Positions 58,678-64,000 of a stretch of 64,000 nt of DNA are shown piece after piece. Position 1 is the first letter of the stretch, and each line of letters opens with the position of its first letter. A program made the translations under genes and the position numbers. The notes beneath the pieces are model-generated. The model ran no database searches. It was not told where the DNA came from and was given only the letters and a program-made list of their open reading frames with translations. The DNA comes from Teretinema zuelzerae (GTDB taxonomy: Bacteria > Spirochaetota > Spirochaetia > Treponematales > Treponemataceae): NCBI RefSeq assembly GCF_021021555.1, contig NZ_JAINWA010000001.1:1054001-1118000 (forward strand), written 5' to 3'.

Positions 58678-60894
58678 TTATTTCGCGGGAGTGTCGATCC
58701 CGTCCCACTCGTCGACGAGGCCGGATGTCATCAGCCGGTGTATCTGGGTAATAAAGGTGAATACGGCCGGATCGTCCGGCGTTTCGACGGCGAGGGCGCG
58801 GAACGAATGCATCGCGGCTTCGTAGTCTCCGTTCCGATAGGCATGCAGAGCTTCCTCGAATTTCGTCTTCGACGAATCGAACATCGCGTACGTCTCGTCT
58901 TCCAAACCATCGTAGATATGCACCGTCTCGACCGGCTTCTTTCTTCCCTGCACGCGGATCAATCCCAGATAGCGCCAGTGGTAGGCTGCCGGGTCCTCCA
59001 GGAGATCAAGGAATTCGAAGGGCACGATGATGCCTTTGCCGTAATGCTTGCACAGGCCTTCGAGCCTGCTGCAGAGGTTCACCGAATCCGCGATGACGGT
59101 CGTGTCCATGCGGTGCTCCTCTCCGACGGTTCCGAGAATCAGCGGCCCGTAGTTTAGCCCGATCCCGACCTCGATGGGAGGAAGCGATTCTGCGGCGCGC
59201 GCCGCGTTGAACTCGGTAACGACGCGCTGTATGCCTATCGCCGTCTTCAGCGCCGCGTCCGGGGATACGGGGAAAAGCGCGATGAAGCCGTCTCCCAGAT
59301 ATTTGTCGATGAAGCCTCCGTTCGCGCGGATGACGTCTCCGATCCTTCCGAAATAGTCGTTGAGAAACTCGAAGGTCTTCGCCGCCCCAAGCTGTTCGGC
59401 GAGCAAGGTGAATCGGCGGATGTCGGAGAACATGATGGTCATGTTCTTTTCCACCTGGTCTCCCAGCCGGATTTCGGCGACCTCTTCACGCTTGAGGAGC
59501 ATGAAAAACTCCTGCGGGATGAACCTGCGGAGCGATTCGTTCAGATTAAGAAGAGATCGGCCCAGATGCTCCGACTCGTCGAAGGCTTTGGAAAACCGCA
59601 TGGCGATCAGCACCGATTGCGCGAACAGAAACAGGACAAGGCCGATCGAAAGCGAATTGAAGGTATTGATCATTCCCATATTGAACAGAATCTCGTTGAT
59701 CCCGAAGCACAGGAAAATGAAGATTCCGATCATGGTCGTCAGCGCGCCCTCGCGCCTTCTGAACAGCGCACGGAGAATGATGAAGAGCAGATACAGCACG
59801 TATACGCCGGTGATCAGTTCGTACCACACCACCGTGACATTGAAAACAGTCGGCGGAAAGAAGAGCATGAGAGCGAACGCGAGCCCGAGTATCTGATACG
59901 CGTTCATCGCGATGCGCGAAATGTCGCGGTCGAAGATATGCATGATGTATGCGCTGAACACCGGTATTCCGATGTAGAAGGTCAGATGATCGAGCCGGTT
60001 GAATACTTCCCAGGGAACGCCGCCGAAAAGATCGAAGGCGAACCGCTCGCCGTAGAGAAGGCTTCTCGCCGCGATGATGATGCAGAAAATGCCGAACCAC
60101 AGGGGAGAGCGGTCCTTGCGCCTGATCCCGAAGAGGAAGAGATGGTAGATGCCGATGGTCAACAGAGAACCGAACACGATCAAGTCCATCGCGAGGCTTC
60201 TGATATAGGACGTTTGAACGGACATGACCGAGCCGATCCACAAACTCCGGTTGATGCCGCCCCGTCGCTCGCCGAAGTTCGCCGCCTGAATGACGAGCTC
60301 ATGAACGCCGGGAGTCGAGTCGATCCTGACTACCCCGGTACGGTACCAGGGGACGGTATCCTCTTTCGTCGCCGCCGGTACGCCGGCGGAAAACGCGAGT
60401 TCTCCGTCCAGGAAAACGCGGGAGGCGGAAAAAATTTCCGGGATGCGGATGGCGGCGTCTCCCGATCCGGGGGGCAAGACGAAGCGGAGCCGCCAGGTTG
60501 CGCAGCCGTAGGGCGATAGCGGCTTTCCGTCGACCTTCAGGGACGACCATACGCCTGAATCAGGCATTTCGATAAACCAGGGATTCGCGCCCGCGCTTGC
60601 TATGCCGCCCGAACCGCCGGCGACCGGAATCGCCGAAGCGTCGCCCTCCGAAACTTCCGCGCCGCTGAAAAAGCCGGGATCAAGCAGCCGGCCGGGATAA
60701 AACTCCCATTCCCCGTCCATGGCGGCGGGAACCGGTCCGGAAAAGCTCCACTTGGTCAAATCGAGCATGCCCTGAACGGCGCGGGGTATGAATAAATCGG
60801 GATTTACGCAGGAGCCGAGCAACGCGAACATAAGCGCGACAAAGGCGGCGATCGGCAAAACAGTGCCCGGGAGAGTGTGCTTCTTAAGGTTCAT
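58678..60894 (-). CDS. Class III adenylate/guanylate cyclase with 7TM (7TMR-DISM-like) sensor
   Basis: 738 aa. The N-terminal signal or lipobox region is MFALLGSC. An extracellular jelly-roll-like domain follows (about residues 40-220, with TKWSFSGPVPAAMDGEWEFY and ATWRLRFVLPP), then about seven membrane helices (225-430), a linker helix and a class III cyclase domain (about 480-660): MTIMFSDIRRFTLLAEQL with the metal Asp, KYLGDGFIALFP with the second Asp, and VGIGLNYGPLILGTVG. A tail of about 80 helical residues (FEEALHAYRNGDYEAAMHSF) resembles a TPR. It should make cAMP or cGMP in response to an external signal. No effector is encoded nearby. Confidence 0.9.
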   Translation of the reverse strand: MNLKKHTLPGTVLPIAAFVALMFALLGSCVNPDLFIPRAVQGMLDLTKWSFSGPVPAAMDGEWEFYPGRLLDPGFFSGAEVSEGDASAIPVAGGSGGIASAGANPWFIEMPDSGVWSSLKVDGKPLSPYGCATWRLRFVLPPGSGDAAIRIPEIFSASRVFLDGELAFSAGVPAATKEDTVPWYRTGVVRIDSTPGVHELVIQAANFGERRGGINRSLWIGSVMSVQTSYIRSLAMDLIVFGSLLTIGIYHLFLFGIRRKDRSPLWFGIFCIIIAARSLLYGERFAFDLFGGVPWEVFNRLDHLTFYIGIPVFSAYIMHIFDRDISRIAMNAYQILGLAFALMLFFPPTVFNVTVVWYELITGVYVLYLLFIILRALFRRREGALTTMIGIFIFLCFGINEILFNMGMINTFNSLSIGLVLFLFAQSVLIAMRFSKAFDESEHLGRSLLNLNESLRRFIPQEFFMLLKREEVAEIRLGDQVEKNMTIMFSDIRRFTLLAEQLGAAKTFEFLNDYFGRIGDVIRANGGFIDKYLGDGFIALFPVSPDAALKTAIGIQRVVTEFNAARAAESLPPIEVGIGLNYGPLILGTVGEEHRMDTTVIADSVNLCSRLEGLCKHYGKGIIVPFEFLDLLEDPAAYHWRYLGLIRVQGRKKPVETVHIYDGLEDETYAMFDSSKTKFEEALHAYRNGDYEAAMHSFRALAVETPDDPAVFTFITQIHRLMTSGLVDEWDGIDTPAK

Positions 60895-60986
60895 GATATC
60901 CTTCTACTTTCCGAATCGACTCGAGTTTATTGTAACATGAAGAAAACTCAATTGCCAGCAAGGAAATACAATCTCCGGGATATTAC

Positions 60987-61649
60987 TCAGCTCGCGTTCT
61001 TTCCAAGGATGAAATAGTGCCAGGAGCCGTAGTCTGCGCCGTTCACAATGAGATCCTGAGTATGCTTGACGAACACGAGTTCCTCTCGCCGGAAAAGCGA
61101 GTCGATGGTCCTGTCGTCCGCGAAGAAATGAGGAATTCCGTACTCCGGACCCTCTTCGGTTTTCATGACCGTATTATCGTCGATTTTCGGAAAGCCGGCC
61201 TCCGCGAAGCTCCACGCCTTCTTGGAACACAAACTCAGAAAAAACTCGCCCGAGGGTCGAAGCACCCGGCGTATTTCCGCAAGCGTTTTTGTAATGCCCG
61301 CGGTGTCCGTGTGCGAAACGACATGATACGCCAACAGGCAGTCGAAAGACTCGGCGGCGTAGGGCAGCGAGTTCATATCCCCGGCGGCCGCGCGGAGGGA
61401 TACGCCTGAGTCCTGAGCCTTTTTTCGGGTCTCGGCCACCGCGACGGGAGAAAGATCGAAGGAATCGACGCTGAAGCCCGCCAGCGCGAACTGAAGCGAA
61501 TGACGGCCGAGTCCGCATCCGAGATCCAGAAACCGGTTAAAGCCGGCCGCCTTCCAGCGGTTCAACAAAAAAAAGGATTCTTCGCAGGGGACATGCCATA
61601 TATCGCTCGCGTTCTTATTCCAGTCCCAGGCCCTGTGCTCAACGCTCAT
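60987..61649 (-). CDS. Class I SAM-dependent methyltransferase
   Basis: 220 aa cytoplasmic methyltransferase. Motif I FLDLGCGLGRHSLQFALAG, acidic loop VDSFDLSPVAVAETRKKAQD, motif III AAAGDMNSLPYAAESFDCLL and the post-motif RRVLRPSGEFFLSLCSKKAW are complete. The C-terminal part (FADDRTIDSLFRREELVFVK, ADYGSWHYFILGK) matches small-molecule methyltransferases of the UbiE/tellurite-resistance type; the substrate is unknown. ATG 61649 overlaps the stop of the upstream sensor gene by 4 bp and has GGAG 8 bases upstream. The open frame extends to 61802 inside the sensor gene. Confidence 0.88.
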   Translation of the reverse strand: MSVEHRAWDWNKNASDIWHVPCEESFFLLNRWKAAGFNRFLDLGCGLGRHSLQFALAGFSVDSFDLSPVAVAETRKKAQDSGVSLRAAAGDMNSLPYAAESFDCLLAYHVVSHTDTAGITKTLAEIRRVLRPSGEFFLSLCSKKAWSFAEAGFPKIDDNTVMKTEEGPEYGIPHFFADDRTIDSLFRREELVFVKHTQDLIVNGADYGSWHYFILGKNAS

Positions 61650-62578
61650 TTCGGGTTCTCCGGAGCCGACCCGGCAAGCGAGCCTCCGGCCGCAGGAGCG
61701 TTTCCGGCCGTCGGACCTGCCGGCGCGTTCCCTGCGGCGGCGGCCTTCAACCGCTGTTTTCTCACATAATCGGGGAAGTTCTTTTCCATGCAATCGGGAC
61801 AAATCCCGTGACTGAACTGGGATTGAGTGCGGTCTTCAAAGTAGGTTTCCACCGGCTGCCACTGATTTTCCTTGTCGCGGATTTTCTTGCAATACGCGCA
61901 AATAGGAAGCAGCCGCTCCAGCTGATAAATGCGGGTTTCCTTCTCCTCGTTCCTGATCCGCATGCGGTCGGTCAGCATCACCATCAGGCCGAAAGCCGAC
62001 AGCACCTGGAAGCCCGTCAAAATTCCGAAAAAAAGATCGGTCAGAATCTCTATCCTGATAAACCCGTACACCAAATTATAGGCGCCCCAAAGAAGGAAGC
62101 AGATGCCGGTCAAGAGTCGGCCCCGTATTTCCTTCTTCGGCGACCGGACGAGAACCAGAAATCCCCCGGCAAAGAAAAGGGCTGAACGGAGTGTGCGGAC
62201 GGCTGCTGTAGCCGCCGAAGGATTGAAAAAGAAAAGCGCGACGCCGGAAATCCAGGCAAAAATGATTACAGACAGGGCGAAAAAAAGCTTGATTGAACGC
62301 TGATGGCCGGTAAACAGATACACGCCGCACAGCAAAACCAGAAAGCCGCTGAAATGGCAGACTTCTCCCACCAGATAATACGCAATCGGCCGCAAAGGCA
62401 GCACGCCGGACCAGAAAACGAATCCGAGCGTGTTCAGGAGAAATGCTATCGCCCAATGCCCCGGACCGGTTTGTTCCTTCTGCACAGCCTTCAAGAACAA
62501 CAATCCTATTCCAATGCAGAGAAAAATCGCCGCGAAGCCGAGATGGTTAACCTTTGTCGTACTCACATACATGGGCAT
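61646..62578 (-). CDS. Membrane sensor-like protein with C-terminal zinc-ribbon-type CxxC domain
   Basis: 310 aa. About seven membrane helices at residues 8-215 (FAAIFLCIGIGLLFLKAV, WAIAFLLNTLGFVFWSGVLP), a short coiled segment, then a compact domain ICAYCKKIRDKENQWQPVET, FSHGICPDCMEKNFPDYV with two CxxC pairs that probably bind zinc. This small domain is common at the C-terminus of PAS or response-regulator sensors, where it replaces a kinase. The tail is Ala/Gly/Pro-rich (AGNAPAGPTAGNAPAAGG). ATG 62578 is the first start fitting the first helix; the frame is open to 62734. It is coupled to the methyltransferase by ATGA. Confidence 0.78.
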   Translation of the reverse strand: MPMYVSTTKVNHLGFAAIFLCIGIGLLFLKAVQKEQTGPGHWAIAFLLNTLGFVFWSGVLPLRPIAYYLVGEVCHFSGFLVLLCGVYLFTGHQRSIKLFFALSVIIFAWISGVALFFFNPSAATAAVRTLRSALFFAGGFLVLVRSPKKEIRGRLLTGICFLLWGAYNLVYGFIRIEILTDLFFGILTGFQVLSAFGLMVMLTDRMRIRNEEKETRIYQLERLLPICAYCKKIRDKENQWQPVETYFEDRTQSQFSHGICPDCMEKNFPDYVRKQRLKAAAAGNAPAGPTAGNAPAAGGSLAGSAPENPK

Positions 62579-62745
62579 ATCCGCGTTACATCCTTTTAAG
62601 CCGATATTTCCGCTGTTTAAACGGTCCGTATTCCAGTATATATCGAAACTGGTTTCCGCCGCCATGAAAAAGTGTCTCAAAGGCAGTATAAATGCTTCGC
62701 TTACAGGAACCTGCGTTGTGGGAGTATTCTGCAAAAACGAACAAC

Positions 62746-62922
62746 ATGACGACGCAAACAGTCAATTTTTTGATAGCAATTTTCGGGGTCTCCGTAGCCG
62801 GAATTTCGGCGCTCATCTACCGCGACTCGAAAGGAAGAGTCGCAGGCTCGGCTCATTGGATAGCGGCGAACCTCTGCGACTTCGTCGACGCTGCAATCAG
62901 AATCAAATTGTGGGAACTATAG
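62746..62922 (+). pseudogene. Possible truncated N-terminal relic of a membrane sensor paralogue
   Basis: A 58-codon open frame (MTTQTVNFLIAIFGVSVAG, then LIYRDSKGRVAGSAHWIAAN) encodes one membrane helix and a following loop that resemble the first helix and GPGHWAIA loop of the divergent sensor gene at 61646-62578. There is no good ribosome-binding site. It may be the remnant of a duplicated sensor, a small membrane protein or chance. Apart from it, the 62579-63060 spacer holds only the hairpin at 63023-63038. Confidence 0.35.
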
Positions 62923-63022
62923 CGCCAGGGTCGGCAAAGCTAATAACACCCTCTTCTTAAAACAATCTCACCTCCTCCACATACAATCCTCATATTGGAC
63001 TGCTATACCAATGTCAGCACGT

Positions 63023-63038
63023 GCGGGGAACGCCCCGC
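63023..63038 (+). other. GC hairpin in the leader of the porin-like gene
   Basis: GCGGGG (63023-63028) and CCCCGC (63033-63038) form a 6-bp stem with loop AACG, ending 13 bp before the GGAGG of the porin-like gene. It may stabilise the mRNA or modulate translation. No clear promoter consensus was seen upstream. Confidence 0.5.
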
Positions 63039-63060
63039 GGAAAAAAACTCGGAGGATATT

Positions 63061-63984
63061 ATGAAGAAGACTGCCACTGTCTTTATCGCGGTACTTGCAA
63101 TCGCCGGAGCGCTGAGCGCGCAGGAAGCTCCCAAGGTCGGAGTGGAATTCAGCCAGAGAATGGACTCTGAATTCGTAGACTACGATGTAGCCAAAACCTC
63201 GATGGGAAACGACGCCGTCTATTCCCGCACCGAAATCAAGGCGTCCGCAGAAATCAAACTCGCCGACAACATGAGCCTGACGACCTCGGTTAAAGACCGC
63301 CTCGAAGGCCGCTTCAATCCCAAGTCGGACGCTTCCGGAATGCGCGAACGCAACAGACTCTACCTCAACGCCGACCTCGGCATGAAGGCATCAGACCTCG
63401 CCAACCTCGGATTCGGACTCGAATACCGCCTGGAAAGCGACGTAAAGGGCGGAACAGCCTCTCCCGTCCTCCCCGCCAACCGCATAACCCCGACCTTCAG
63501 CGTCAAGGGAAAAGCGGGAGACGTCTCCTACGGAATCGCCCAGAGCGTCCCCCTCTACCTTGACGCTACCCCGACTGACGACGCCAACGACCTCGTAGTC
63601 GAATTCGACGGCGTCTACTCGGCCGGCTACGGAATGAAGCTCAGCGAAACCGCCAAGCTCTCCTTCGCCTTCAACACCAACCTCATCGTCACCCTCCCCA
63701 AGGAAGACGCGCCCAGCAGCGACAAGGCGACCATCCTCAACTACGGAACGCTCACCGCCACGCTCGGACTCGGAGACTTCTCTCCCTTCCTCGGCGCCTT
63801 CATGAACACCTCCGTCGATAAAGCCGGAGACACCGCCGCCAACATCGTCGGCGCGACCTTCGGAGCCGCCTTCGCCAGCGGAAAAACCTCGCTCTCCTTC
63901 GCCTACAACAAGGGATATAACACCGCCGAAGGCATGGACAACCGCAGCGAAGACACCCTCTCCGTAGCCGTCAAAATCAAGTAA
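63061..63984 (+). CDS. Putative outer-membrane beta-barrel (porin-like) protein
   Basis: 307 aa. A cleavable signal peptide (MKKTATVFIAVLAIAGALSA, cut before QEAP) is followed by alternating amphipathic beta strands throughout (KASAEIKLADNMSLTTSVKD, FGLEYRLESDVKGG, TLTATLGLGDFSPFLGAFM) and a C-terminal strand LSVAVKIK. This is the pattern of spirochaete outer-membrane barrels or porins of this size; the transported substrate is not known. GGAGG lies about 6 bases before ATG 63061 and the codon choice is strongly biased to C-ending codons, suggesting high expression. The stop TAA is at 63982-63984, near the window end. Confidence 0.8.
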   Translation: MKKTATVFIAVLAIAGALSAQEAPKVGVEFSQRMDSEFVDYDVAKTSMGNDAVYSRTEIKASAEIKLADNMSLTTSVKDRLEGRFNPKSDASGMRERNRLYLNADLGMKASDLANLGFGLEYRLESDVKGGTASPVLPANRITPTFSVKGKAGDVSYGIAQSVPLYLDATPTDDANDLVVEFDGVYSAGYGMKLSETAKLSFAFNTNLIVTLPKEDAPSSDKATILNYGTLTATLGLGDFSPFLGAFMNTSVDKAGDTAANIVGATFGAAFASGKTSLSFAYNKGYNTAEGMDNRSEDTLSVAVKIK

Positions 63985-64000
63985 ATCTAAAAAAGATTTC

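Overview
The window looks like chromosomal DNA of a free-living or commensal spirochaete of the Treponema/Spirochaeta type (inference). The pointers are a CheX-like chemotaxis relic, 7TMR-DISM-like sensors fused to SpoIIE and cyclase outputs, many lipoproteins with spirochaete-like lipoboxes, and a beta-glucan/oligosaccharide and glycerol fermentation gene set. The DNA is moderately GC-rich. I saw no tRNA, rRNA, IS element, prophage or CRISPR array.

Layout. 0-4.6 kb: a partial gene, a licheninase-type GH16 lipoprotein, a large PBP-PAS-LuxR regulator and a DMT exporter. 4.7-17 kb: a broken cheX, a SpoIIE-type phosphatase sensor, two hydrolases, a CoA-binding protein, an M16 peptidase, a metallophosphoesterase, a BI-1 protein, an HD hydrolase and a MATE transporter. 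17.1-17.7 kb: the first 20-bp repeat array. 17.7-31.7 kb: an oligosaccharide locus. One arm runs on the minus strand (binding protein, two permeases, two unknown barrel-like proteins, LacI). The divergent arm runs on the plus strand (GH94 phosphorylase, phosphohexomutase interrupted by TGA, second GH94 phosphorylase). Matching operator-like palindromes lie at both divergent promoters. 31.9-37.6 kb: a laminarinase-type GH16 lipoprotein, a chemoreceptor and an FMN/FAD periplasmic reductase. 37.7-38.15 kb: the second 20-bp array. 38.1-45.2 kb: amidohydrolase, lipocalin and unknown genes, then an operon with nikR, a methyltransferase, an ECF S component, a fused EcfA-EcfT and an EcfA. 45.4-49.3 kb: PocR/AraC regulator, glycerol dehydrogenase, DhaK and DhaL. 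49.3-58.7 kb: frameshifted FemAB gene, FGE-like, esterase-like and unknown lipoproteins, a heterodimeric ABC exporter and a 30-residue small ORF with its own promoter and terminator. 58.7-64 kb: cyclase sensor, methyltransferase, membrane sensor and an outer-membrane barrel.

How it fits together. Extracellular beta-glucan is probably cut by the two GH16 enzymes. Oligosaccharides enter by the ABC importer and are phosphorolysed by GH94 enzymes to glucose 1-phosphate, which the phosphohexomutase would feed to glycolysis. LacI probably represses both arms. Glycerol enters through GldA and DhaKL. The NikR/ECF operon suggests nickel-linked uptake by an S component I cannot assign.

Most unusual: two arrays of 19-20 bp units, both exactly between convergent genes; the NikR-ECF-methyltransferase operon with a hexapeptide-repeat fusion protein; the autonomous small ORF before the ABC exporter; and broken reading frames in cheX, the phosphohexomutase and the FemAB gene. 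All assignments are from reading the sequence; no database search was possible.
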